Source: Ottelia alismoides (taxonomy: Eukaryota > Streptophyta > Magnoliopsida > Alismatales > Hydrocharitaceae). Taken from it: a stretch of DNA of 64,000 nucleotides. The position numbers and the translations under genes were made by a program. The notes beneath the pieces were generated by a model. It saw only the letters and a program-made list of their open reading frames with translations. It did no database searches and was not told the DNA's origin. Shown piece by piece: positions 47,401 to 58,673 of the stretch (position 1 is its first letter; every line of letters starts with the position of its first letter). The DNA is taken from assembly GCA_037367405.1 (NCBI GenBank), contig JAZKJV010010617.1:595501-659500 (forward strand), read 5' to 3'.

Positions 47401-49655
47401 GTTGAATTAACGAACCAAACTAACGGAAGGTTATGGATGTAAAACGGAGCATTACTGGGGGTCCTACATGTAATTCATGATTATAGAAGGTATCCGGGGT
47501 AATTATGGAACTACTCAGATTTATGGGTGTAAATATCCCTTTTTTATATTTCTTTTCCTAACATTTGTTTTGCAAGAAAATAAAAAAATAATATATATAT
47601 ATACATAATTTCATATGTTCTTGTTTATAGTTTCTGTTTAAAAAAATAAAAAAATTACTTGTTTTTATGTTTACATATATAAAAAAACATTCCGGCGGTA
47701 GGGCCGCCACGCTCTAGCCCTAGGAGGGGCAGCGCCCGCTGCCATCTCCGCAGCCTCAAGCTCTCCCGGCGCGCCTCCGCCACTGGCCACGTGAGTGCAC
47801 GCTCCGTGCGCCCCCAACTGACCTCAGCCGTGCCGACAAGCGGCGGCAGACCGTGCCGACCTCCCTCCGCCTCTCTCCTGTGTGATCCACCTCCAGACAG
47901 AACTCAGTCGCGCCGCTAAGCGCACGGCTCACCCTTCGTCCAGCACGACCTTGCAGACCTCCACCGTTGTACGTGGACCTCCAGCTCTCGTCGCTCCTCT
48001 GCGCGGGGCGGGTTGCTCTTCATCCGCCGTGCCCCCGGTGCGCCTTCACCCGCGCCACCGCTCCTTTTCCTGGAGTGGTGCACTTCCTGCAGTTCTCTGC
48101 CATTGCTCCGTTCCTTGGCCGTCAAACAAACGGCCTTCGACATCCACCACGCATCGTATCTTCATCGACTAGAGCCATCCCTTCATCGCCTCTGTCGAAC
48201 CAAGCCTCCGCTCCCTCTGTCAGCATATTCATCGACTCTAGAACCACACCGACGATCAGCTTCATCGATTTCTCCCTCGACTTGCTACATCATCATCAGC
48301 CAACGCTCCCTCGCTCGGGCCGCTCCGCACTTCGTCTCCAGCCATCAATGCCTCACCGTCGACTGCAACGCCATCGCCTCCACCGCCTGCAGTTCCCCGC
48401 CAATTCCCACTTCGTCGCTTGCCACCCGCCAAGAGCACCGCCTCCTCTCCGCGTGGGTGGCCCGGCGGCGGCGGCGGTCCATCTTCTGTTCACTTCCTTT
48501 GCTCTGGAAGAACGAACGAACCCTAGTTTTTCTAAAATAAAAAACGAGAAAGCATTTGAAGAAATATCATAAAGACCCCAAAAGTTATCAAAATTGTAAA
48601 AACAATATGCCAACCAGAGTCCTAACACATTTTGCACGCATTATAGAGTAATTTGCATGCTTTTCCCAGCATTTAATTAATGTTCTATTTTCATGCAAAA
48701 ACATTAATAGATTGCATTTCAATCTTTTATTTCCATACTTGTAATTCTCAAAATTAATGCTATTCGAGATCTGGAAATTCCACAACAATTTATATATATT
48801 TATGTTGTGTTCGTATTCATTGTATATAAATTTTCCTGCATTTTGTTGCTATTTGATATTTTAAAAAAATCATAAAAATTGACATTTTCTCTAATGGAAG
48901 TTGAAAAATCATAAAAATTCGAATTTTTCTCTAAAAATTCTTCAAAATTAGATTATGTATATTTTATTATCTTTTATTTTCTATCGAATTTTCGTGCATT
49001 AATCATTTAAAAACCCCAAAAAATTACAAAAAAACTAACAATCTTAGAAAAATCATAGAAAAATCTATAAAAAAATCGAAAAATAGTGATTTCGATTCTT
49101 GTGTGTAGATATTTGTATATATTTTAATATAAAAATTATTTATAGGAGTTTTGGGCATTTAAATTAATTTTAAGGTGCAAATACTCTTAGCTGTGCAATC
49201 TTTACCTTTTTCGGCATTGTTTGGTTTTTATAAAATCACAAAAACATAAAAAAACTTGAAAAAATACCAAAAACATTTAAAAAGATTAAAACACAAAAAA
49301 ATTTCTTTAGAATTCTTTGAGGAAATGTGGATATTTGAAAAAATACAAAAATATTATGTGTGCATATTGTGACTTGTGCCTTATTTGAAAATAAAAAAAT
49401 TAAAAAATAAAAAACCACTAAAAATTCATTATTTTAAAATTTTGACTGCTGAGTTTTTCAATCTTGCTCCTTGTGTTCGACCCTGGTCGCTCTACCAGGT
49501 AAATTAAATAGCGAAGACCGCTTGCATTTCATTGGTTTATTTTCTCTTAAGTAGTTTTATACTTTTTTTCTCATTGATTACGCTTGGTGATTTGGGTCAC
49601 AACGACCCTTGATTATTTGTATACTTAACCCGAGTTGCAAAGCATGTCATCAGAA

Positions 49656-49673
49656 TAGTGTCGTTGCTGGGGA
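49656..49673 (+). other. Primer binding site of Athila_C (degenerate tRNA-Asp type)
   Basis: TAGTGTCGTTGCTGGGGA follows the LTR end by 3 bp, as in Athila_B and Athila_D. The first half has decayed (TAGTG for TGGCG). Confidence 0.65.
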
Positions 49674-50899
49674 GCACGGCTAAGTAGTCATTTTTCAGTT
49701 TTGCTTGTCTCTTTATATTATAATTGTTTTCTGATCATTGTTTGTTTGCTTTTTGTGTGAGGAATTGCTTGGAGGACGACTGGAGTTTCTTTTTGGAGGG
49801 CCCACACAAGAGGTGGAGCAAGGAAGAGAAGAAGATAGTTATTTTATTTTAGAGAACAATTATTTGTGTTGTAATAATTAAACCTTGGACTCTTGCTGGA
49901 CTTGGACATTTCGGGGTCTGTTTCACCAAGTGTCGGTGCACTGGGGGAGCTCACTGTTGTTTTCATGTTTTCTTGATTTCACCGCCATACTTTCTATTTG
50001 ATTCTCGTATATTTGGCCCCTAGACGTAGGATTTTTGTTGATTGTGATGTAATCAGCTAAGGCCCAACACCTAATTGCTTGTCAACACCTATAGATCGTA
50101 ACTGGACCTAGCTAAAAATAAATTGAAAACATTAGCTCAATTGAATTTGAGACCACGCACCCTGAGGAGTCATATACAGTGCTTGCGGGACCTGTTGTGG
50201 CGGGCACCGAGTGACTCCCAAGATCGGACTCCGAACTCAATTAGATTCGCTAGATATTGTTCTTCATGATCAATAGAAGTTGCTCGTCTAAGGCTGATTT
50301 CCTTGTGTATCATATAGTTAGTTTCCTTTCTGTATTTAATTTTATACGCAAATCATATTGCATGTACAGTGCTAGAGACCGGTACACATTTTCTATCTCT
50401 GCATGCATCATTGGATTTGATCGTACATTGGCTTTTCTAATTTCCTCCTTTGATTTCACTCATGTAATTCAAACAAAAATTGGAAAACTCGTTAGAAGTG
50501 TTATAGAAAAAATTCAAAAAAAGAGAAAATCAAAAAATTTTAAAAAAAATGGGACTGCAAATTGAACTCGACTCTTAAAAATAAACATAATTGATTCATC
50601 ATTGTTTTGGGAGAGCAATCCCCTTATTGTTTGCGCTTTTAATTGGTCGTGTACACACTAAGGAGTAGTGCCCAAATCCCATTAAGCCTCCTAAGTGTTT
50701 GTACAACTTTTGTCTGATCAATAAACACTAAAATTGAAAAGATAAAGATCTAAAACTCACGGTCAGATTTGTGTTGAGTTGGTGAACTGGGGGCTTGCTT
50801 TGTATTTGGATGTCTTTGGTGTGAGTTGCTTACGATTATATTCTCTAAATCATTAGCAGTCACCTTCTGTCTCCACTAACCCACCCTCCCTCCCTTTAT
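49674..50899 (+). other. Leader region of Athila_C
   Basis: Non-coding sequence between primer site and gag. It shares blocks with 29560-30480 and 54880-55760, including TTTCGGGGTCTGTTTCACC near 49910, GAGTGACTCCCAAGATCGGA at 50209-50228 and CTCACGGTCAG near 50756. A 102-codon frame at 50257-50565 is not kept in the related leaders. Confidence 0.6.
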
Positions 50900-51179
50900 T
50901 TCCCTTTCTTCATAATGGGTCACATTCTATTTCAGCTGGATTTTGCAGTTTCCTCATTTCATTCCCATCATTCTCGCCCACTCTCTTGGGAGGTCGGAAC
51001 TCCGACCGACAACCTATGTTCTCCCTCCTCATTCCCACCTTTTTATTCGGGACATGCTGTACTTGACACCCTTGGAGGCCAGATTGACTAGATATGAGAC
51101 CCGGGCGATTTCGGTGTTGAGATGAGAATGTATTCCATCGGAAATCATATTGAACAGTTGCAAGTTTTAGATGACTTCT
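50900..51179 (+). pseudogene. Athila_C gag, N-terminal part
   Basis: This degenerate start of gag parallels 55947-56200 of Athila_D. Both have a proline/serine-rich start containing (G/E)-(R/V)-(S/G)-(E/S)-(L/P)-x-P-T and then an L-x-x-H/E-Q segment. Stops and a frameshift lie near 51122. It is interrupted at 51179 by Athila_D; one copy of the CTTCT duplication ends here. Confidence 0.6.
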
Positions 51180-54100
51180 TGATGAATCCCAATCCATCAC
51201 TCTTTATTCCTTTATTTTAGCTAGAACTTGAGAAAAACATCATGTAAATATGTGTAAATATCATAAATTGCCAAAACACATGCATCATGTAAATATGCAT
51301 AATTAGCATGTTTTTTGAGTGACCTAATCCCAAGGGAGGGCTCAGCATGGGCCTGACCGCAAAAGAATCCAAGTAGAGAGAGATAAGGTCAATCATATGG
51401 GTACATAACCCCATGTATATAAATAAATTTATTTTCCTCAAAATAAAAATTAAAAAGTGTTTCTCATATTTTGTACATATTTATGAAAATAAAGCTAAAA
51501 TAAAAATCATAAAATAAAAAGAAACAAAAAAATCACTTTCCCACCTTGTATATATACCATGGACATATGTATATAAACCTATTTATTTAATCCATGTAAA
51601 TACATCATAAAAATAAAATAAAAATACCTTATTTATTCCAAACTTTATATTATAAAAAAAATAAAATATGAATTCGGAATAATTGTGCATAAATAAACAA
51701 TTAAAAATAAAAATTAAAAATACATATGTATATATACCTATATATAATAATAATATAATGTAAATACATTATTTATTTTTCAAAAAAATAAATAAAGATC
51801 ACTCAAAAATAATTTGAAAATAAATAAACATTTTTCATGTTGAAAAGTTTTTAAAATAAAATCATTTACTAATTTTAAATGACTTTACAAAGAAATAAAA
51901 AATGGAATAATGTGATTGGTCCACGGGGGATTGTTGACCCCAGTCAACTCTCCCCCGCGGACCCTCTTCCAGGCGGATCGGGTTTTGACCCGACTTCTCC
52001 GATTTTTGCTGACTCGATCCGACCTCCATTTATCCAAACCCCGAGCGCCATTTAACCCTTGTTGATCTGAGATCCTCGCCCGGAGGTTTTCCTAGGGGTC
52101 CGTGCTTCGAGCGACGACTCCATTTAGCCGGCCCCTTCCCAGTATAAAGCCACACCACCGCCGCACTTTTCACGCCATTTTTAGCCTTCCCTCTCGTCTC
52201 CAGTGAGCTCCTCTCTTTCGCCTGAGTAACAGCCGTGTGAGAGAGGGTCGAAGCGAGGCACAGGAAGCCGGGAACCACTGATCCGGTGATTCTTATTGCC
52301 GTGCGCCGCTGCGAGGTGCGCCCGAGCCTCTAGGCCGTCGACCCATCGAGGCGAAGACCCCCGAAAGTCCCAGACCTCCAACACAGACATCTTCCTCCAC
52401 TAGGTAGCATAGATACCCTGTAGTTGAGGTTAGATTTCAATTTTTAGATTTTCGCCCAATTAGCTCCGCCACCATCGCCCACCATCTCCGACCATCCATT
52501 TGCCATTCCGACTGGCTCATCACCTTCACCAGACCCCTCTCCACCTTCTCCACCCACTCACCCATCCTGACTCTCCCTGGAGCAGGTACTTCGCCCACCT
52601 CCGCCGTCTCTTCGCCGGAGGGTGACGATCCGCCTCACCAGACCACCTTCTTCACCACTGACGGGTCGAGGCAATTTGCCCTCAACCCAGGTTTCTTGCT
52701 GTGCAGCTTGCAGGTCCAATCGCCCTCATCTGGAGGTCGAGTCACTCGAGCACAGTAGCTCTGCGCTTTCCTCATCGGCGGAGCTCTCCAGAGCTCCTCA
52801 GCCTCATTGGAGCGTACTAGGAGTTGCGGACGACCTCGACCATTCTTTTCCCCATCTCAGCAGCTCCAAAGGAGCACCCCACCACGCGCATTGAGCCGGC
52901 GAAACTCGCTGGCGAGCTGTTCTTGGAGGCGCCTCAGTCACCGTTCGATCGATCCTCTCGCTCCAGTTTTGATCAGAGCCGTCCATTCACGAGAGGTCTC
53001 CACCGTCCGATACATCTGGGATTCGATCTAGGGCGTTCATCCGCGAAGAGGAGTCCGCTACTCTCCACCATTAGATCTCCACGTGGCGTCTTCCTCGGCA
53101 TTGATCCAGCGAAGGGTGCCCTCGCTTCTCAGCCATCAGATCTACACGTGGCATCCTGTTGGCCCTCGATCTTAAATAAAGGGGTAATATCACTTAGGAC
53201 CCTCTGTTTATTGTTATTTCCTCCTGTAAATATTTGAGTACGTTGTTTCTATTTTGGAACAATTGTAGTTAGGACCTTAGACTTTTCAGTATTTACAATT
53301 TAGTCCCTATGTATGTGAGCCACGTGCGTCGACACGTAAGGATTTGGGTTATTTACGCATTTAGTCCTGCGATTCTTGTGTGTTACTGTTTACATATTTT
53401 AAAACAGGAATTACAATTATGCCCCTCTGTTTCTGAATCACGTGTGTTGCGCGTGGAGTTTTGGGCTTTTTGCAAGTTTAGCCCCTGGACTTTCTTTATT
53501 TATTATCCTTTGGTTCTGGAAATAAGTTTCTTTGCATTTAGGTCCCTGCTTGCTGTGTGCCTTATTTTTATTGAATAAAATATCAAATTAAATCCAAATT
53601 AGGTGAAATTTGGAAACGTGGCTCTTGCCACTTTGTAAAACTTTTCCTAAATTTTTGGGAATTTTTTAGGCTTTTTACTATTTTTAAAAAATGAAAAAAT
53701 ACGTATTTTTGTTACTGTTTGAAAAAGAAAATCAAAGAAAAATATAAAAAACTCTATAAATTCTAAAAACATTAGTGATAGTTAGTTTTAGTGTATTTTA
53801 GCTTTTATTAAAATTTTGTGGTATTTGGATTTATACAAAACCTTAAAAAATGCAAAACCCTAAAAATATTATAAAATTTCTAAAAAATTCTATAAAAATA
53901 AAAAAATGCAAACTCTTTTTCTATAGCTTAGTTTTGTCTATATTCTTTATAAAAATTGCCTCCAGACTTTTATAGATTAATTTTATATTTTTAATTGATC
54001 TTTCAAGTCTGGCTGCACAGTAGCCCATATTTTTCCTCTTTCTTGATTTTTATAAAATCAAATAAAAAATGAAAAATTCTGAAAAATTCACCAAAAACAC

Positions 54101-54507
54101 TTAAAAACTTAAAAAACACAAAAACTTTTTTATTGGATTTTTTGTGTATTTTTTGAATGTTTTTAATAATTATTGAAGTTGCTTGTTTTTACATTTCCTT
54201 ATAAAATCAAAAACACAAAACATTTAAAAATAATTAAAATCCACCAAAAATATTTTCCTCTTTATTTTTCGACTCTGACTACTTCTCAGGTCACAAGGCT
54301 ATCCTGTGCTCCTTGAGTTCATCCCTGATCGCTATACTGGGTTAATAAAAGTAGCGAGGACCGCTCTTGATTTTCATTGTTTTATCTGCTTGCTTGGTGG
54401 TTCTTATATTTTCTTGTTGAGTCCAATTCTCTGAGATCCAGGTTGCAACGACCCCGAGAGTGATTTTTACCTCACCCGGATTTAGGAAGGGATTCTCTGG
54501 CTCATCC
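51180..54507 (+). repeat. 5' LTR of Athila_D
   Basis: It aligns with 60249-63624. U3 is AT-rich. A GC-rich transcribed part (51940-53200) follows the TATA-like box at 52142. The next part has evenly spaced phrases ending in AGTCCCT or GCCCCT (53207-53550), then A/T-rich repeats to the end. It lacks about 75 bp present in the 3' LTR at roughly 60385-60448. The last base is C instead of A. Confidence 0.9.
52142..52151 (+). promoter_or_regulatory. TATA-like box of Athila_D 5' LTR
   Basis: GTATAAAGCC lies at the switch from AT-rich U3 to the GC-rich transcribed part, and is kept at 61264-61273 in the 3' LTR. A CACGGGGG/CCCCCG-type inverted pair near 51925-51958 lies upstream. Promoter role is inferred. 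Confidence 0.5.
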
Positions 54508-54510
54508 GAA

Positions 54511-54528
54511 TGGCGTCGTTGCTCGGGA
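54511..54528 (+). other. Primer binding site of Athila_D, tRNA-Asp type
   Basis: TGGCGTCGTTGCTCGGGA is the best-preserved primer site among the Athila copies here. It lies 3 bp after the LTR and matches the complement of plant tRNA-Asp with few differences. Confidence 0.8.
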
Positions 54529-55946
54529 GCACGACTTAGTAGCCGTTTTCGATTTTTCCGCGGCTTTCTTTTTTGCATCTTTTTGTAGATATTTATATTT
54601 TTTATCTGACTTATTTTTATATATATTTTTCTAGATTGACACTTTGGCTTCTGTTTCTTGTAAGGGCTCGAGGACCAAGGCGGCTTTTTCGGAAGCCGGA
54701 GCAACCGCAGGAGTCGGAGGCGGCTTCTTTCTCTACGAAGTCGCAAGAGAGCGCGAGGAGGAGGAGCCGAAGTTCGGGAGCCGCGGAATAGCCGCAAAAT
54801 AACCGTAGTTTAGTTTAGATTAGATTAGTTTATTTTTCTGCAGATTTATTAAATTGTAATAATACAGGGACAGACTTGGACACTTGGTAGATTTTGGGGT
54901 CTGTTTCGCCGAGCATCGGTGTGCTCGGGGGACCTCACCTAGATTTTCACGGCTTTTCACGGTTTTTAGATTTTTGACCGTTTATTTACTACTCATTTGA
55001 TTTACGCAGTTTTAGCCCTAGCTTAGGATTATTATGTGATTGTGACGTAATTAATTGGGATCCAAACACCTAATAATCTGCCTGTGCCTATAGATCGTTA
55101 ACTGAACCTCATTAATTAAATCACAAGAAAATGTCGGATTATTTGAGCTCTAGTCCACGTACCTTGAGGAGACACATACAGCGCGTGCAGGATCTGTTGT
55201 GCCAGACACCGAGTGGCTCCCAAGATAGGACTCCGGACTTAGGCTCGAGTACCCGACTACAGTGCTTTCATGTAGAAATTGCTCTGATAGGACCGGATTT
55301 TTGCGTGCATCATATAGGTAGCTTATACTTTATGCGTAGATCACTCTGCATGTAGATTACTGGAGTTAGGTACACATTTCTTACTCTGCATGCATCATTG
55401 ATTCCCGCGCATCAGCTTTTTCGTCTTCTCCCCCTATTTTGGACCTAAAATAATCAAGAGAACCGAAAAACTCGTTAGGCGTTATTTGATCTGAAAAATA
55501 CCTAAAAAACAAAAACTATAAAATAGGAACTGTTAACCAAACTTAATCTTAAAAGACATTGACCTAATAATTTGTCTTGGGAGAGTAATCCCCTCATTGT
55601 CTGGTTTGGATGAGCGAGAGAGTGATCCGCATCCTAGGCTAGAGCCATATCCGATTTCTTGACAGACTACCGGCTTTTTTGTCGGGACAGTATGTTAAGA
55701 GTATTGGATCCCTATCAGCTCGCTTAATCGCTCTGAAAGACTGTGTGATCACCTAATAAAATAGACATGATAAAAGATCGAACCTTCACGGTCATCAGCT
55801 CTGGGTGCGTAGATGAATTTGGGGTTTTGCTTGACCGATCTTGGTTGTGTTTTCAGATCCCATCCGTTTTGTTCTACATCTATCTTCTCCTCCAGTCATC
55901 TACCTTTCTCCCTCCCACCAGTTCTCTTCCTTCTCTGTATCCCTGG
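54529..55946 (+). other. Leader region of Athila_D
   Basis: A purine-rich stretch (54660-54790) could encode an arginine/serine-rich peptide but ends at a stop and is not kept as protein in the relatives. The conserved leader blocks follow (54895-55400), including GGTGTGCTCGGGGGACCTCACC and TTAGGATTATTATGTGATTG in their first 20 bases each. A last segment with CTTCACGGTCATCAG (55783-55797) is shared with Athila_B. A frame at 55131-55355 is broken in the other copies, so I treat the region as non-coding. Confidence 0.6.
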
Positions 55947-57029
55947 ATGATGGACCCCCCTCACTTCTTGCCGACTCTTGCGGCTTCTCCATCTTCTTCC
56001 CAACAGTCTAGTCCACCTTTGAGGGAGGTCGGATCTCCGACCAACCTCCCGTTCCCTCCCTCCCATCCCTTTCATTACTCTGGGCATGCTGCACTACACG
56101 TCCGCAGAGATCAGATGGAGTAGATGCAAGGTCCGAACGATACCATTACTGAATTGAGAGTGCACTTCGCATACGATCATAGAGAGCAGATGAGAGTATC
56201 AGATGCCTCCTATTCCAGCATGATGGATGAGAAGATAGGACAGAGAGCTCAGTCAGCTTCTACATTAGGTCCATTCATTCTAGGTTTGGAGCTTATTCAG
56301 AGACTGCCGGCATTTTCAGGAGAGGTGCACGAGGAGCCATATCTTCACCTGTCCGAGTTCGAGGAGTTATTCAGGACACATATTTATTCAGATATCACTG
56401 TAGAGGAGATGATGCTGAAGACCTTCCTATTCGTGCTTCAGGATAGATCCATGAGATGGCACCGACGGTTGGGAAGGAGATTCGCTACGTGGGGAGACTT
56501 ACGGTTCGAATTTCTACAGAGATACTTTCCCCAGCGTAGAGCAGAGATGATGTGGTCATTGATCACAAAGTTTTTAGTAGACCCCCAAGAGCTACTGCAT
56601 GAGGCATGGCTGAGGTTTCTTGACCTCTTGAGGAGATTTCCCGAGCACGGACTTCCACCGACAGACCTTATTGAGATCTCCATGCGGGGGATGACCACGG
56701 ATCAGATAGCACTGGTGATTACCTCATGTGGCGGTTCACACCGCAGTTCCGACATTGACTTACTGGATACCATCTCGAGGCCACTTTCACAAACACCATC
56801 TTCACGAGATGCCATAGTCGGGAAAACACATGAGGATGTTGCAGTACCAGTGGGGTGTGTAGCACTACATGAGGACACAGTTTCTACACCAGCGCAAGGA
56901 CGTGGATTCGGCAGCATCACAGAGTACAGAGGACATGACTGCTACAGTGGAGGTTCTGACCCAGAGTCTACTCGAGTTCCCGTTGGTTTTCTAGCTAGAG
57001 TTCAAGTCAGCCCCAGAGTTTTCAGTTGA
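55947..57029 (+). pseudogene. Athila_D gag with one in-frame stop
   Basis: Starting at the ATG of M-M-D-P-P-H, the frame runs to a TAG at 56121-56123 and then, in the same phase, to TGA at 57027-57029: about 360 codons. The N-terminal part is proline/serine-rich. The capsid-like core has F-S-G-E-V-H-E-E-P-Y (56317-56346), M-L-K-T-F-L-F-V-L, W-H-R-R-L-G, F-L-Q-R-Y-F-P and L-H-E-A-W. V-I-T-S-C-G-G-S comes near 56715. These match the gag cores of Athila_B (31377-31637) and Athila_C (63683-63937). No zinc knuckle is visible. Gag forms the particle in which element RNA is copied. The stop could be a point mutation or, less likely, a read-through site. The reading ATG is chosen as the first one before the conserved part. 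Confidence 0.8.
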
Positions 57030-57066
57030 CGATTCTTAGATATCAGATCTTCTGATACTCCAAGAG

Positions 57067-57948
57067 ATGGAGGAGCCCCCGCTAATACAGCCATTGATCC
57101 AGCCATTTCAGAGCCCAGTCCTGAATGATTCAGCTTCTTTTCTGCAAAGACACCTCTCGGAGTTAGACAGATACCCTGACTCAGCTAAGCTGCCACAGCT
57201 TGATATGGGACACCACTTTGAGAGGCCAGACATACAGAGTCCCATATTTGAGCCTTTTGTCCTCTACTTTGATGAGACAGATACATTTTCTGAGGACCAG
57301 ATGATAGCCAGCATTGCTGCAGAGCTAGGATCAGTCGCAGTTACTTTCCCAGCCTCCACGATGATGACCAATACCTTCTCCTGCTTCCAGATTGCCGAGA
57401 GCCAGACTTCAGATGATGATGCAGCCTGGTGCACAGAGTGGGTGCTTGAAAGCAGCACAGATGTCCTCATAGATCCTGATCCTCTATTTCTCACCAATGA
57501 TCTTGCATTTCTCCCTGAGGGTTATCTGCGGGAGAATGAGACACACGATGAGTACTCGGTTTCACCTGCTGAGAGTGTATCCGATCTGGCGGATCACAAA
57601 ATCGAGTCTTCCGATCACTCTGATTCTGAGTCTTCTCACCTCGACAACCCTCGCGAGGATGAGCCGATCCTTGAGATATGCGATGATCTGTCTGATTTGT
57701 CTCCATTATATGAATCAGATATCAGTTTTCTTACAGAGTCTCCTGATCTTCACTTTCCACATCTTTTTGAGACACTGATTGACGTGGAGAACTCCATGAC
57801 TGATCCATCCTTCTCCGCTTTTGATTTCTTTGGCTCTACACTTCCACTCCAGTCTGAGCCTGAGCCGATGATTTCTTTTGTGCTACCGGATCCCGATCAC
57901 ATATTTCCATATCCTTGGCCGGTAGCAGACACCCGCCTGATTGCTTAA
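57067..57948 (+). CDS. Acidic 293-codon ORF of Athila_D, function unknown
   Basis: An intact frame starting 38 bp after the gag stop, in a different phase (+1 relative to gag). The predicted protein is rich in Asp, Glu, Ser and Pro, with runs such as D-D-D-A-A-W, S-S-D-H-S-D-S-E-S-S-H and E-D-E-P-I. It has no signal peptide, membrane span, zinc knuckle, protease or RT motif. It occupies the place where protease and pol begin in Athila_B. It may descend from the gag C-terminus or the acidic spacer seen at 1-296 and 34105-34400, but I could not align them convincingly. That it stays open over 882 bp in a dispensable element is notable; chance or youth of the insertion are alternatives. The product is an uncertain element protein. 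Confidence 0.55.
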   Translation: MEEPPLIQPLIQPFQSPVLNDSASFLQRHLSELDRYPDSAKLPQLDMGHHFERPDIQSPIFEPFVLYFDETDTFSEDQMIASIAAELGSVAVTFPASTMMTNTFSCFQIAESQTSDDDAAWCTEWVLESSTDVLIDPDPLFLTNDLAFLPEGYLRENETHDEYSVSPAESVSDLADHKIESSDHSDSESSHLDNPREDEPILEICDDLSDLSPLYESDISFLTESPDLHFPHLFETLIDVENSMTDPSFSAFDFFGSTLPLQSEPEPMISFVLPDPDHIFPYPWPVADTRLIA

Positions 57949-58215
57949 CTGGGTGTCATTTCCTACATTGTTGATTTCGTCGTAGTTCATCCACCACGAC
58001 TACGACGACAGTACGGTATTCGCCTTACTGATGTCGTCCTGAACCTTGACACAACGTTATCCTAGCCTTTGTGCCCAGCTAGGGGCGTAAAGTCTAGCAC
58101 TTGTTGAGAGGCATCTCAACATTGTACCCTTTTGTATATACGTGTTTCGTCTTGGTTTGATCATTCTTTCTTCCGTATTTGTTTTCACCCCATGTCTCGT
58201 ATAGGATTATCTTTG

Positions 58216-58673
58216 CTATACTTAGGATATACCTCATCCTAAGTATGGGGGGGGGGGGGTGGAAACACCGAGTTGTTCATATCGTTCTGTTTTATTACTC
58301 CTGTCGTTGCCTATACTTAAGGATCCTTCACCTTAAGTATAGGGGGAGTGATGTCCTCCCATATTGTATATATTTCTCTTCTTCGTCTCTTTCTACCCTT
58401 GTTTTGTTGCCTATACTTAGGGATATTTCACCCTAAGTATAGGGGGGAAGACCCTGTACATCCTTCCACTCAGATTTCTCTTCATGTACAGCTTACTATA
58501 CTTAGGATTACTTGATCCTAAGTATAGGGGGAAACACCGAGCCCTCTTCGTTCTATTCTTTGGTTCGTCCTTATATATACCATTCCTTTTCACTTCCCTA
58601 TACTAAGCACGAGTTATGTATTCTTCATCTCTCTTGATCACTCTGAGGACATCGTTCGAGCTAAGTATAGGGG
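58216..58673 (+). repeat. Array of PPT-like hairpins in Athila_D 3' untranslated region
   Basis: Four hairpins with arms CTATACTTAGGAT and ATCCTAAGTATAG (variants of a few bases) followed by a G-run lie at 58216-58259, 58310-58336, 58410-58447 and 58496-58531. A half-copy GCTAAGTATAGGGG is at 58660-58673. Spacing is about 85-100 bp. The loops differ, while both arms are kept. The first copy ends in 13 G. The 3' arm and G-run match the true polypurine tract AAAGTATAGGGGGG at 60235-60248. Confidence 0.85.

Larger units (their letters stand above)
45632..47539. mobile_element. Mutator-like (MULE) element without transposase, Pack-MULE-like
   Basis: The ends are inverted copies starting GGGATATTTACACCCATAA. 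They match over about 45 bp with few differences and then less well to about 120 bp. A perfect 9-bp target duplication TTTTTTATA flanks the element (45623-45631 and 47540-47548). Nine-base duplications and long inverted ends are the mark of the Mutator superfamily. No transposase is encoded. The interior is a 388-bp nested MITE plus about 1.1 kb of strikingly GC- and C-rich DNA, unlike the AT-rich LTR around it, as in elements that have captured foreign sequence. It would need a transposase supplied in trans. Confidence 0.88.
44554..49652 (+). repeat. 5' LTR of Athila_C (5'-truncated, carries a MULE)
   Basis: The LTR end TCATCA at 49652 is followed by the primer site. The stretch 48540-49650 resembles the U5 and A/T-rich end of the Athila_B LTR, including TTGTGTTCGACCCTGGTCGCT. 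The start AGAAGATCAAGACTTAACATGATCGACC (first part at 44557) matches about position 215 of the Athila_B LTR. The block 47700-48520 is GC-rich leader-like sequence with overlapping frames of no known domain. It is more diverged from the other LTRs than they are from each other, so extent and family are inferred from the two ends. Confidence 0.6.

Noticed and set aside
47967..48572. 201-codon and 175-codon overlapping frames in the Athila_C LTR
   Set aside because: Two phases are open at once over GC-rich DNA and neither shows a domain. The position is that of the transcribed LTR part.
52824..53237. 137-codon frame in the GC-rich part of the Athila_D LTR
   Set aside because: The matching stretch in the 3' LTR (61900-62420) is read in a different, interrupted pattern, and several frames overlap. 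GC-rich leader sequence has few stops by chance.
55131..55355. Small ORF in the Athila_D leader
   Set aside because: The DNA is conserved in Athila_B and Athila_C, but the protein frame is broken by stops there, some at shared positions.
58216..58673. Series of transcription terminators or riboswitches
   Set aside because: The hairpins lie in a retrotransposon 3' region of a eukaryote and end in G-runs, not T-runs. Relation to the polypurine tract is the better reading.
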